Part shown: in pieces, positions 10,376 through 20,900 of the stretch
How the letters are laid out: each line of letters opens with the position of its first letter
Position numbering within the stretch: position 1 is the stretch's first letter
Assembly (NCBI GenBank): GCA_950054255.1
Contig: CATLOR010000001.1
Location: 434,001-498,000 of the forward strand
Length of the DNA stretch: 64,000 bases
From: an uncultured Rickettsiales bacterium
Lineage (GTDB): Bacteria; Pseudomonadota; Alphaproteobacteria; Micavibrionales; GCA-2720935
Reading direction: 5' to 3'
The notes under the pieces: model-generated
Seen by the model: only the letters and a program-made list of their open reading frames with translations
What the model was told of the DNA's origin: nothing
Database searches by the model: none
Made by a program: the position numbers and the translations under genes

Positions 10376-12058
10376 TTATTTTTGTGCTAAAATCTGTTTT
10401 GCACGTTTAAAAGCCACAGGTGCATTATTGTGCGTAATAAGTGTTCTGTGAATAGTGTGTGCAATATCGGCTAATTTATTAACAGCAGATTCGATAGCAG
10501 GCTGTGATTTTGATGTTAAGTTATTTAAAACGGCAAAATCTTCATGCTCTGATTTTAGATCGGCATATAAAACAACACCTTCTGGTTGAGGGGCTGCTGC
10601 ATAATAGTCAATTGTTGCGTTTAAAACATTTGCGTGATGTTCACGTTCATCAGTAATGGCTTTATAAAAAGCGTCTAAATCATCATGTTCTGTTGTCAGA
10701 ACAGCAAGAACATCACTTGGGATTAATGTGTAATCTTGATCATTGATGCGCTTTGATAAAGTATCAAGCTGTGCCACAACGGAATATAAGCTTTCATATG
10801 TTGCGCGAATTCCCGTTGCTGCTTCATGCGTATCGTTATAAAGCCCTTCAAATGCTTCTTGTTGTTGTTTTAAGGTTGCAATCGATTTTGATTCATCATC
10901 TCCATCATTTAACAAGAATGTTTTCATCGCTGGTTGTTCACGTAAGAAGGCAATAAAAGCTTCATCAAAGTCTTTGTAGATTTGTGTCTGCTTATTTTCT
11001 ACTAAATAGCGATCTAAGCCTTGATATTTCGAGATAATTTGTTGTTGTTCTTGGATCTCACTGTTTTTCTTTTCTATTTTGTATTCTAACTTCTCTTGTT
11101 GCTCTTTAGAAGAAAGCCAAAGCGCGTGTATATCGTGCATCTCTTCAAAAGATACGCCGTATTTTTTCATGAACGCTTTTACGCCGTCACGACATTTTTT
11201 GAAACGGTCTTTGTCAAAAGGTCCTGTATCGCGTCCCCATGCTATACCAGGACGTAACACAGAAAAATGATCGGCTTTACGTACCATCTCAAGGTCATAA
11301 TTATAGCAAAAATTATGATAGTCACGTGTCGACATTTTTGCTTTTGTCTTGAAACGGGCTTCTGTTGACTCAATTTCTGCTTTTAATGAATATTGTATTT
11401 CATTATTTAGTTCATCAATCGCATCATGGACGTTTTGCATGTCATATCCATATTGTTGAACCATTGCTTTTTGTTTATCGCGCGTATAGCGAATCTGTTC
11501 AAGTGCCTCTTCTGCACGTTGAATAATATGTGAAAAGTCCAAAGACTCATCATGTTTTGTAAGAATTTCTAACCAATTATCACGTATTTCAAATAATGAT
11601 GTACCCCCATCACGACTTTGCTCAACAAGGCCGTCAATACGGTTATTGACAACGGATTCCGCCGTTTCTTCAAAAGCGGTTCCTTTTTCACTCGCTTTTT
11701 CTTTGGCGCGAGAAGCAATGGACTCAATCGAGTTTGTCCAGCTCTCATAATGGTCTTTTAATTGTGTAAGAACATCTAGAACTTCTGGAAAAGACAGTGA
11801 CGTGTCATCTTCTTCTTGTGTTTGCTGTTCTGTCTGCGCTTCTTTTTTAGGTTTTTTTGCTTGAGCTGTTTCTGCGTGAGCTTGTTCTTTTGCGGCAGCT
11901 TCGGCTTCTGCGTGCTTTTTATCTGCAGCTCTCTCTTCAATTACGTCTTTGAATAGATTCAATAAAGAAGGTTTTTCATCTTTTTTTGTTTCGGCTTTTT
12001 TCTTAAGATCCATGATCAGTTTCTGAATATTCTCGTGATTGTTTTGTTTTGAGCTCAT
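10376..12058 (-). CDS. Uncharacterised coiled-coil-rich protein, paralog C (more divergent)
   Basis: 560 aa ORF with K/E/A-rich N-terminus; TGPFDKDRFKKCRDGVKAFMKKYGVSFEEMHDIHAL resembles YTGPKTDKRKSF...NSGYASLTLEELASHL of paralog B. Confidence 0.65.
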   Translation of the reverse strand: MSSKQNNHENIQKLIMDLKKKAETKKDEKPSLLNLFKDVIEERAADKKHAEAEAAAKEQAHAETAQAKKPKKEAQTEQQTQEEDDTSLSFPEVLDVLTQLKDHYESWTNSIESIASRAKEKASEKGTAFEETAESVVNNRIDGLVEQSRDGGTSLFEIRDNWLEILTKHDESLDFSHIIQRAEEALEQIRYTRDKQKAMVQQYGYDMQNVHDAIDELNNEIQYSLKAEIESTEARFKTKAKMSTRDYHNFCYNYDLEMVRKADHFSVLRPGIAWGRDTGPFDKDRFKKCRDGVKAFMKKYGVSFEEMHDIHALWLSSKEQQEKLEYKIEKKNSEIQEQQQIISKYQGLDRYLVENKQTQIYKDFDEAFIAFLREQPAMKTFLLNDGDDESKSIATLKQQQEAFEGLYNDTHEAATGIRATYESLYSVVAQLDTLSKRINDQDYTLIPSDVLAVLTTEHDDLDAFYKAITDEREHHANVLNATIDYYAAAPQPEGVVLYADLKSEHEDFAVLNNLTSKSQPAIESAVNKLADIAHTIHRTLITHNNAPVAFKRAKQILAQK

Positions 12059-12202
12059 AATGCACCTTTTTAATAATAATTGTTTTATGGGAATTTAATA
12101 TGCAAAATAAAAAATGTCAAGTTTTTTCTCTACCTCTTTATATAAAAAAAGCTTATGATGTCTGCAATAGATAACCAGACCTTATCTGAAGGGGTGCTTT
12201 TT

Positions 12203-13192
12203 ATGGCTTTTAGACTTGTAAATTTTTATTCTGCCAGTGATCTTGATAAAGATCTTATTACAGCAATTGAAGCCATTGATGGTGTAAAAGAGTGGAATAT
12301 CAAAAAAAATAAAGATGATGTTCAATATAGCTTTTTAGTGAATGTTAAAAAAACGCAGGATTTAACAGACAAGCTACAACCTGTTTTAAACCAAGATCCT
12401 GGAGCACAAATTGTTGTGCTTCCTGTTGTAACCACTATTCCTTCTCTAGAGGAAGAAGAAGAGAGTGCTTCAAAGAAAAAAGGGTCGGCGGTAAGCCGTG
12501 AAGAGCTTTATGTTGATGTGGCAAAAGGCGCGGAACTTGATCGCTCTTATATGCTACTTGTTGTTTTCTCAACTGTTGTGGCGGCAATCGGGTTGCTTGA
12601 AAATAACGTTGCCGTTGTGATCGGAGCGATGGTAATTGCGCCATTATTGGGCCCAAACCTTGCATTTGCTTTGGCAACTGTTTTAGCGGATGTGCCTTTG
12701 ATGAAGAAAGCATCTAAAACAACGTTGATTGGTTTGAGTACGTCGATTGGTTTGGCTTTCTTATTGGGGGTTTTTTGGACAGGGCCTGTTGAACAAAGTC
12801 ATGAATTTATGAGCCGTACAGATGTTGGGTTCTCAAGTATTGTGTTGGCGATTGCTTCTGGGGCGGCAGCGGTTCTTGCCCTTGTCACAGGCGTATCTTC
12901 TGCCCTCGTGGGGGTTATGGTTGCGGTGGCATTGTTACCACCTGCTGTTGTGTTTGGTGTTTCTTTGGGGGGATGGAATTTATCTTATGCTTTTGGAGCT
13001 TTCCTTCTTTTGGCCGCTAACATTGTTTGTGTAAATTTATCCGCTATCTGGGTCTTTATTTATAGAGGTGTTCAACCAAGAACATGGCAAGATAAAAAAC
13101 AAGCAAAAGCGATTTCTAATCGTTATTTAACCATCTGGTTAACAGCGTTGGGGATTGTTGTTCTTGCATTGATTGCAAAATCTTATTTCTAA
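12203..13192 (+). CDS. DUF389 / TIGR00341-like membrane protein
   Basis: AAIGLLENNVAVVIGAMVIAPLLGPNLAFALA is the characteristic DUF389 signature; start at MAFRLVNF with good SD (GAAGGGG). Confidence 0.85.
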   Translation: MAFRLVNFYSASDLDKDLITAIEAIDGVKEWNIKKNKDDVQYSFLVNVKKTQDLTDKLQPVLNQDPGAQIVVLPVVTTIPSLEEEEESASKKKGSAVSREELYVDVAKGAELDRSYMLLVVFSTVVAAIGLLENNVAVVIGAMVIAPLLGPNLAFALATVLADVPLMKKASKTTLIGLSTSIGLAFLLGVFWTGPVEQSHEFMSRTDVGFSSIVLAIASGAAAVLALVTGVSSALVGVMVAVALLPPAVVFGVSLGGWNLSYAFGAFLLLAANIVCVNLSAIWVFIYRGVQPRTWQDKKQAKAISNRYLTIWLTALGIVVLALIAKSYF

Positions 13193-13224
13193 GGGTATAG
13201 TTTTTCTTATCAGGGAGAAAAACA

Positions 13225-13668
13225 ATGATTAAAGAAAAGACTCAAAGGCATCAAGAGCCACAAAAACGCGCGGATTTAACCCATATTAATAGCCTCAGAT
13301 TGATGAATACATGGTTTCGCTCTATTAGACGATCGGACCCTAAAGTTATAGCAGATCTGTATAGTGCGGATTCAGAGTTAAAAGGCGATTTTCACAAAGC
13401 GGTTGTCAAAGGGCATACTAATGTTTTTGATTTCTATCAGGATTTGTATGCACAGGCACTAGATCAAACACTTTATGTGAATATTCATGCTGTCTATGAA
13501 AATCCAAATGGCAAAGGGTTTATGGGGAGTTATGTGTTGATCTACAGAGATCATGACGGTGAAATAAATGTGATCCCAATTGATTTTGAAATGGAGATGG
13601 ATGAGACAGGGCGTAAGATTAAATATCACAAAGCCAGTATCGATCACGACTCTCCTGTTTTAAAGTAA
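13225..13668 (+). CDS. NTF2/SnoaL-like (CaMKII association-domain-like) protein
   Basis: MNTWFRSIRRSDPKVIADLYSADSELKGDF... and C-terminal pattern typical of SnoaL-like folds. Confidence 0.6.
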   Translation: MIKEKTQRHQEPQKRADLTHINSLRLMNTWFRSIRRSDPKVIADLYSADSELKGDFHKAVVKGHTNVFDFYQDLYAQALDQTLYVNIHAVYENPNGKGFMGSYVLIYRDHDGEINVIPIDFEMEMDETGRKIKYHKASIDHDSPVLK

Positions 13669-13725
13669 GTGTCTTTTTTATATCTAAGATTGATTTTTGT
13701 TGCTTTTTGAGGTAGATCAAAAGGA

Positions 13726-14514
13726 ATGAAAACAGCAATTATTATTCCAGCGCGCTATGCATCAACCAGACTTCCAGGTAAGCCACTTGCTCCTATTAAA
13801 GGGAAGGCAATGCTTCAGCGTGTCGTTGAAATTGCAACCTCCGTTGATGGGGTAGATGAGGTGTGTGTTGCTGTCGATGATGCGCGTATAGAAGATTTTG
13901 CAAAATCTTTAGGCGTTACCGTTATTATGACGGACCCTGAAATTCCAAATGGAACAGAGCGCTGTTTGGCCGCAGCTGAAAAAATGGAACATACTCCTGA
14001 TTTGATTATGAATTTGCAAGGAGATGCGCCTTTAACACCACCTCACGTGATTAAAGCTTTATTAGAGTCGATGAAAGAAAATTCGGACTGGGATATCGGA
14101 ACACCTGCTGTTGAGCTCAATTATGAAGAAAGAGCGCGTTTTATTGAGTCAAAAAAAATTACGCCCCACACAGGAACAACTGTTGTGTTTGATCCTGATT
14201 ATAAAGCCTTATATTTTTCAAAAAATGTGATTCCAGCTATTCGTAAAGAGGGCGCAGCAGATGCCCCTTCACATACATTTCGCCATGTTGGCTTATATGC
14301 TTATAGGCTTGATGCTTTGCGCCGCTACGTGTCTTTGCCAGAGAGTACGCTAGAGAATTTAGAAAAGTTAGAACAATTGCGTGCCCTTGAAAATGGCATG
14401 GCTATTCATATTGTACCTGTTGATTATCAGGGGCGAGAGCATTTAGGTGTTGATAGCCCAGAAGACTTAGAGCGCGCAGAAGCAATCATTGAGCGCTATG
14501 GAGAGCTATTGTAA
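13726..14514 (+). CDS. kdsB: 3-deoxy-manno-octulosonate cytidylyltransferase
   Basis: IIIPARYASTRLPGKPLAPIKGKAMLQRV, NLQGDAPL and GREHLGVDSPEDLERAE motifs. Confidence 0.93.
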   Translation: MKTAIIIPARYASTRLPGKPLAPIKGKAMLQRVVEIATSVDGVDEVCVAVDDARIEDFAKSLGVTVIMTDPEIPNGTERCLAAAEKMEHTPDLIMNLQGDAPLTPPHVIKALLESMKENSDWDIGTPAVELNYEERARFIESKKITPHTGTTVVFDPDYKALYFSKNVIPAIRKEGAADAPSHTFRHVGLYAYRLDALRRYVSLPESTLENLEKLEQLRALENGMAIHIVPVDYQGREHLGVDSPEDLERAEAIIERYGELL

Positions 14515-15158
14515 TGCGTTTGTTTTTATGTCGTCACGGAAATACGTTTAATCCAGGTGATGAATCTGTATGGACGGGATCGACAAATGACTTACCGCTT
14601 GTTGAAAAAGGTGAACAGCAAGCCCATGATGTAGCGACTTGGTTGCGCCAAGACCCTGATGCTCTTTCATTTACCCCCTCTGTTATATATGCAAGTCATT
14701 TGCAGCGTGTTAAACGCTTTGCCGATCTTATAAAAGAAGATAATGGATATGACGCATCAATTCATCATGATGAATGTTTAAATGAAATAGATTATGGGTC
14801 TTGGACAGGGATTAGTGATCAGGCGGTTGAGGAAATATATGGACGTGCACCTATCGACCTGTGGCGTCAAAAAAGTGTGTTTCCTGCTCAGGGTCAATGG
14901 GGTGAAACACAAGACCAAGTTATAGACCGTATTAATGCTTTTGTTGAGGTGTTAAAAAGTAAGCACGAAGATGAGGATGTGTTGGTGGTTTCAAGCAATG
15001 GTATTTTACGTTATTTCTTAAATGCGTTTGACCCAGATTTGTTTAAAGCCCATATTGACGCAGAAAATTTCCAAGTAAAAACAGGACGTATGTGTTTTAT
15101 CACATATAAAGAAAACAACACGGATGTTGTTTTTTGGAATAAAGATCCTAATTCATAA
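14514..15158 (+). CDS. Histidine phosphatase (phosphoglycerate mutase) family protein
   Basis: N-terminal LFLCRHGNT (RHG motif) and later EIDYGSWTG. Confidence 0.88.
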   Translation: MRLFLCRHGNTFNPGDESVWTGSTNDLPLVEKGEQQAHDVATWLRQDPDALSFTPSVIYASHLQRVKRFADLIKEDNGYDASIHHDECLNEIDYGSWTGISDQAVEEIYGRAPIDLWRQKSVFPAQGQWGETQDQVIDRINAFVEVLKSKHEDEDVLVVSSNGILRYFLNAFDPDLFKAHIDAENFQVKTGRMCFITYKENNTDVVFWNKDPNS

Positions 15159-15186
15159 AATATAATCTGTTAAGGAGATATGTATC

Positions 15187-15954
15187 ATGTATGCCGTTTT
15201 ATCACCTGCTAAAACCCTTGATTTTTCACCACTTAAAGAGTCTGTGGCGCCAACAAAGCCAGCGTTGTTAAATCATACAAAAGAACTTGTTTCTGTGATG
15301 AAAGAGAAATCAGCAGAAGATATAAAGCAATTGATGCATGTAAGCGATAAGATCGCGGCGCTTAATTATGAGCGCTATCAATCATTTGACGATCAAGACA
15401 AGAAGGCGGCTCTTCTTGCATTTCAAGGTGATGTTTATAAGGGGCTCGAGGCAAGTACACTTAATAAGTCTGGCTTAGAATATGCTCAAAATCATATTGG
15501 AATTTTATCAGGGCTTTATGGTGTGTTACGTCCTTTAGATTTAATGGCACCTTATCGCTTAGAGATGGGTACATCTTTGGAAAATGAGCGTGGTAAGAAT
15601 TTATATGAATTTTGGGGTGCTCTTGTTACGAAGCAAGTGAATGACTATATAAAAAACGCTTCTAGTGATGCGCTTGTTAATTTAGCTTCAAATGAGTATG
15701 GCTCTGTTTTGGTAAAAGAGGAACTCTCTGTGCCTGTTGTTGATATTGTTTTTAAAGAAATTAAGGGGAATGCTGCTCCAAAAATTATTAGCTTTTATGC
15801 GAAAAAGGCTCGTGGAACGATGGCGCGTTATATGATCGATAAAGAAATTTCTTCAATTGAAGGATTACAACAGTTTGATCGTGATGGGTATTGTTATGAG
15901 CCATCTGTTTCTTCGGATAAGGAATTGGTCTTCTATCGTAAGCTTGATGTATAA
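15187..15954 (+). CDS. yaaA: YaaA family peroxide stress response protein (DUF328)
   Basis: MYAVLSPAKTLDFSP, GILSGLYGVLRPLDLMAPYRLEMGT, NLASNEY are YaaA hallmarks. Confidence 0.95.
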   Translation: MYAVLSPAKTLDFSPLKESVAPTKPALLNHTKELVSVMKEKSAEDIKQLMHVSDKIAALNYERYQSFDDQDKKAALLAFQGDVYKGLEASTLNKSGLEYAQNHIGILSGLYGVLRPLDLMAPYRLEMGTSLENERGKNLYEFWGALVTKQVNDYIKNASSDALVNLASNEYGSVLVKEELSVPVVDIVFKEIKGNAAPKIISFYAKKARGTMARYMIDKEISSIEGLQQFDRDGYCYEPSVSSDKELVFYRKLDV

Positions 15955-15988
15955 TTATCCTCAAAAGAGCGTTTTATTGCTATAATCT

Positions 15989-15997
15989 TGTGGATAA
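15989..15997 (-). promoter_or_regulatory. DnaA box (perfect TTATCCACA on minus strand) upstream of gcrA
   Basis: TGTGGATAA at 15989-15997, next to a TATAAT at 15981-15986. Confidence 0.5.
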
Positions 15998-16214
15998 GTA
16001 GTGAGTTTTCCCCAGCGAATCAAAAAAGCGGGGATAAGTGAGAACATTTCCAGATTTGCGCTATTTTTGCCGATTCGTATCTGATACAACATCTTCATCA
16101 AGACATTTTTAAAGAAACATATATTTCCCTGTTTGGGGAAAGAGGGTCTGTTTGTGCTTAAAAATAGATAAGGGTTTCTTGCTTGAATAACTAATATTTT
16201 AAGGAGAGTATTTT

Positions 16215-16703
16215 ATGAGTTGGACAGATGAACGCGTTGAGGTTCTGAAAAAACTATGGGTTGAAGGCAGAACAGCAAGTCAAATCGCAAGTGAACTTGG
16301 CGATGTAACAAGAAACGCGGTGATTGGTAAAGTCCACCGTTTAGGATTATCTGGCCGTCCTTCTCCGATCAAAAGAAAAACGAAAAAAGCAGAACCAAGA
16401 AAAGCAACAGCACGCAAGGCTCAAGCTAAAAAAGTAGCACCAAAACAAACAGCTGTTATTCGCCCAATTCGTCCTGTGATTACACAAGATATCGAGCCTT
16501 TAAATGGCGGTTCAAGCATGATGGAATTAAAAGAGAGAATGTGTAAATGGCCAATTGGCGATCCTAAATCTCAAGAATTCCGCTTTTGTGGTCACAAAGT
16601 AACAGAGGGCTTACCTTATTGTGAACACCATGCGATGATTGCTTATCAAGCAACAACATCTCGTCGTAAAAAAATCAACGAAGATGAGTTAGCGGCTTTA
16701 TAA
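16215..16703 (+). CDS. gcrA: GcrA cell cycle regulator
   Basis: MSWTDERVEVLKKLWVEGRTASQIASELGDVTRNAVIGKVHRLGLSGR N-terminus and Cys/His C-terminal CKWPIGDP...FCGH. Confidence 0.96.
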   Translation: MSWTDERVEVLKKLWVEGRTASQIASELGDVTRNAVIGKVHRLGLSGRPSPIKRKTKKAEPRKATARKAQAKKVAPKQTAVIRPIRPVITQDIEPLNGGSSMMELKERMCKWPIGDPKSQEFRFCGHKVTEGLPYCEHHAMIAYQATTSRRKKINEDELAAL

Positions 16704-16721
16704 GAAAAGCTTAAAAATTTG

Positions 16722-16763
16722 AAAAATCCCCTTAAATAGAAAAAGAGATTTAAGGGGATTTTT
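16722..16763 (+). terminator. Rho-independent terminator downstream of gcrA
   Basis: AAAAATCCCCTTAAAT ... ATTTAAGGGGATTTTT perfect 16-nt inverted repeat followed by T-run. Confidence 0.9.
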
Positions 16764-16824
16764 TTTTATGTTTTTGTGCTATATTACCTCGTAACTCTAG
16801 GGGTCTATTTATTAGGAATTTCAT

Positions 16825-17907
16825 ATGTCTTTTCATCATTATTATAAATCATTAAATCAATCGACATTGATTGCGATTGTGATTGCCGTGGTTGCCATTC
16901 TATGGATCGGGTCGGGATTTTTTAAATCGAGTGAAGCTGTTCAAGAGACTAAAAAAATGTCTAAGTCAGAAAAAATGATTTCGGTTAAAAGCGAGGTTTC
17001 AAACGCACAGGCATTTACAAATGTCATTACAGTAACAGGCCGTACTTTAGCATTTCGGTCAAGTGATCTTGCGGCTGAAATTGCAGGACGTGTCACAAAC
17101 ACGGATGTTAAAGAAGGAAGCCTTGTCAAAAAAGGGGATATTATTTTATCACTCGCCGAAGATGATAGACGTGCTTTATATAAACAAGCGTTAGCTTCTT
17201 TGGAACAAGCCGAAATTGAATTTAATGCGTCAAAGAAATTAAAACAAAAACAATTTAATTCGGAAATTCAATTAGCAACGGCAAAAGCTAATCTAGAAGC
17301 GGCAAAAGCCGCTGTTGAACAAGCTAAAATAGACCTTGATAACACGATTATTAAAGCCCCTTATGATGGCTTGTTTGAAAGTCGTTTTGTTGAAGTTGGG
17401 GATTATGTGAAAGAAGGAACGCAAGTTGCAAGCTTTGTGGATCTTGATCCTGTGAAAATTGCGGGCTTTGTAACAGAAAAACAAATTCAACACCTCCATG
17501 TTGGTGCTCACGCTGCTGTTGAGCTTTTAGATGGGCGTAAGTTAGGTGCTGAAATTACGTATTTAGCATCATCTGCTGATGAAACGACACGGACATTTGC
17601 TATTGAGCTCGAAGCTCCTAACCCGAATATGAAAGTGATCGAGGGATTGACGGCTAAAATTCATTTAGACACAGAAACTTATCAAGCGCATAAAATATCG
17701 CCTTCTATTTTAACTTTAGATGATGAAGGGGTTGTGGGAGTAAAAACCTTAGATAGTAATAATGAAGTTCATTTTAAACCTGTTGAGATTATCTCGGATA
17801 AACAAGATGGCATGTGGGTAACTGGTTTAGATAAGCAAGAACGTCTTATAACATTAGGCCAAGAATTTGTTATTGATGGTCAAAAAGTTTCCACAGATAA
17901 ATCTTAA
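16825..17907 (+). CDS. RND efflux periplasmic adaptor (membrane fusion protein)
   Basis: AEIAGRVTNTDVKEGSLVKKGDIILSLAEDDRRA and NTIIKAPYDGLFESRFVEVGDYVKEGT. Confidence 0.9.
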   Translation: MSFHHYYKSLNQSTLIAIVIAVVAILWIGSGFFKSSEAVQETKKMSKSEKMISVKSEVSNAQAFTNVITVTGRTLAFRSSDLAAEIAGRVTNTDVKEGSLVKKGDIILSLAEDDRRALYKQALASLEQAEIEFNASKKLKQKQFNSEIQLATAKANLEAAKAAVEQAKIDLDNTIIKAPYDGLFESRFVEVGDYVKEGTQVASFVDLDPVKIAGFVTEKQIQHLHVGAHAAVELLDGRKLGAEITYLASSADETTRTFAIELEAPNPNMKVIEGLTAKIHLDTETYQAHKISPSILTLDDEGVVGVKTLDSNNEVHFKPVEIISDKQDGMWVTGLDKQERLITLGQEFVIDGQKVSTDKS

Positions 17908-17924
17908 ATAAAAAAGGAATATCA

Positions 17925-20900
17925 TTGATGTCATTAATTGATGCTGCTTTTGATAGAACCAGAACAACTTTTATGGTGTTGATCCTTCTTTTTATAATGG
18001 GGGCAACTGCTTATATTACTATCCCAAAAGAGTCTGACCCTGATATTAATGTTCCTATTATTTATGTATCTATGACATTGGAAGGAATCTCTCCTAGTGA
18101 TGCTCAAAGACTTCTTTTGAAGCCCATGGAAAAAGAATTAAGTGCCATTGAAGGTATGAAAGAAATGCGCTCAACGGGCTTTTTGGGGGGCGGGAATGTT
18201 CTTTTAGAATTTGACGCTGGCTTTGACTCTGATGCGGCTTTAGATGATGTACGTGAGGCGGTTGATAAAGCAAAGTCAGAGCTTCCAGATAGTGCGGATG
18301 AACCCAAAGTTGAAGAAGTGAATTTCAGTTTATTTCCTGTGCTTGTTGTGACTTTGTCTGGAGATATACCAGAACGTACATTATTAAAACTCGCTCGTGA
18401 TTTACAAGATAGGGTTGAAGGATTGTCCCCTATTTTAGAAGCCCCAATAGCAGGAGATCGTGAAGAACAAGTTGAGATTTTAATTGACCCATTCTTAATC
18501 GAAAGTTATGGCCTGCAAGCAGGCACGCTTATTGATTTCTTTTCACGTAGTAACCGTCTTGTTGCCGCCGGTAATATGGATACAGGGTTAGGGAGTTTTG
18601 ATGTCAAATTACCAGGTCTTTTTGAAACTGTTGAAGATATCATGGAGATGCCATTAAAAGTTCAAGATGACTCTGTTGTGTTGTTCAAAGATTTAGCAGA
18701 AATTCGCAGAACTTATAAAGACCCAGAAAGTTTTGCTTACTTTGATGGTAAAAAAGCGTTGGCCTTAGAAGTTGTAAAAAGAACAGGTGAAAATGTGATT
18801 GATACAATTGCTTTGGTAAAAGAAGAGGTTGAAAAAGAGCGCGCTTTTTGGCCAGAAGGTGTTGAGGTAAGTTATTCTCAAGATCGATCAAAGCAAATCA
18901 AAGACATGCTTAAAGATTTACAAAATAATATCCTAAGCGCGATCTTGCTTGTGATGATTGTGTGTGTGGCGGCGGTTGGTTTACGTGCAGCAGGTTTGGT
19001 TGGTATTGCGATCCCTGGTTCTTTTTTAATGGGAATCTTAGTTATTTTCTCAATGGGGCTAACGGTGAATGTGGTTGTTCTTTTCGCCCTTATTTTATCG
19101 GTCGGTATGCTCGTTGATGGGGCGATTGTTGTTACCGAATATGCTGATCGTGAGATGATGGAAGGGAAGTCCCCGAGCTATTCTTATAAAATTGCAGCAA
19201 AGCGTATGGCTTGGCCTATTATTGCATCAACGGCTACAACATTAGCGGCCTTTCTGCCGCTTCTATTCTGGCCAGGAATTGTGGGTGAATTTATGTATTA
19301 TTTGCCCCTGACATTGATTTCGACCTTGAGTGCGTCTTTGTTAATGGCACTTGTATTCTTGCCAACAATTGGTGCTTTTATCGGGAAACCGCCGAGTGGA
19401 GATTTCGTTGCACCGAGCGAGGATTTATCAATTGATGAATTGCTCAAGAAAAAAGGATGGAGCGGGCGTTATTTAAGATTTTTAAATTTTGCACTTGGCC
19501 ATTCAGGCAAAGTCTTAGCGATGGCTGTTGCGCTTTTAATTGGAATTCAAGTTCTTTATGGAGCGATTGGGAAAGGCGTTGAATTTTTCCCAGATACTGA
19601 GCCTGAAGTTGCCTCAGTTCTTGTGCATGCGCGTGGTAATTTATCTATTCATGAAAAAGACGAGATCATGTTAGCTGTTGAAAGCTCTATTACTGATATT
19701 GCAGGCATCAAACATATTTACACTAGAACGGGTAAGGCGCTTTCATCGGGGAGTGATTTAGCAGAAGATGTGATCGGTCAAGTTCAATTAGAATTTACAG
19801 ATTGGGATACACGTGAGAAAGCAGATCTTATTTTGAAGAAAGTGCGTGAACGCACAAGTTCTTTTGCGGGAACACATGTTGAAATTCGCAAAGAAGAAGG
19901 CGGCCCGAAATCAGGTAAAGCGGTTCAGGTGCAACTCCGCTCTCGTAATGCACAATCATTGGATGAGGCAGCGGACAAAGTTCTTATTGCTTTGGATAAA
20001 GTCGGTGGTTTTATTGACATTGAAGATGATCGTCCAATGCCAGGGATTGAGTGGAAGATTGACGTTGATCGCGCTCAGGCAGCTAAATTTGGATTGGAAA
20101 CAAGTTCTATTGGGAATGCAATCCGTGTCGTGACAAATGGCTTGAAAGCATCAGAATATCGCCCTGATGATGGTGATGATGAAATTGATGTTGTGATCCG
20201 TCATGGTAAAGAATATAGATCCTTAGACCAGTTAGATTTAATAAAAATAGAAACAGAGGCAGGTTCTATTCCTGTTTCCAATTTTGTGACGCGTTCTCCA
20301 CAACCGCGTGTTGGTATTATCCACCGTGTTGACCAACAACAATCTATTAAGGTGCAAGCGGACCTTCCTCCTTTGGTGAATATCACAGATAAAATAAGTG
20401 CCTTAGAAGAGGTTTTTCAAACATTAGAAATGCCAGCAGATGTCCGCATCCAGTTTATTGGTGATAATGAAAAACAAGAAGAGTCACAAGCGTTCTTAAT
20501 GAAGGCGTTCTTTGTTGCTCTTTTTATTATGGCGATCATACTTGTTACGCAATTTAACAGTTTTTATAGTGCGTTCTTAATCTTATCGGCTGTGATTATG
20601 TCGACAATCGGTGTCTTTATTGGGCTTATTATATTGGGGCAACCTTTTGGGATTGTCATGAGTGGTGTTGGTGTGATTGCGCTTGCTGGTATCGTTGTGA
20701 ACAACAATATTGTTTTGATTGATACATATGATTATCTGATGAAACAAGATGGTATGGACGTTAAGCGTGCTATTTTGCTGACAGGATATCAACGGTTGCG
20801 CCCTGTAATGTTGACAACTGTGACGACTGTTTTAGGACTTCTTCCTATGGTGACGCAAGTTAATATAGACTTTATTACACGTGAAATTTCAGTCGGTGCG

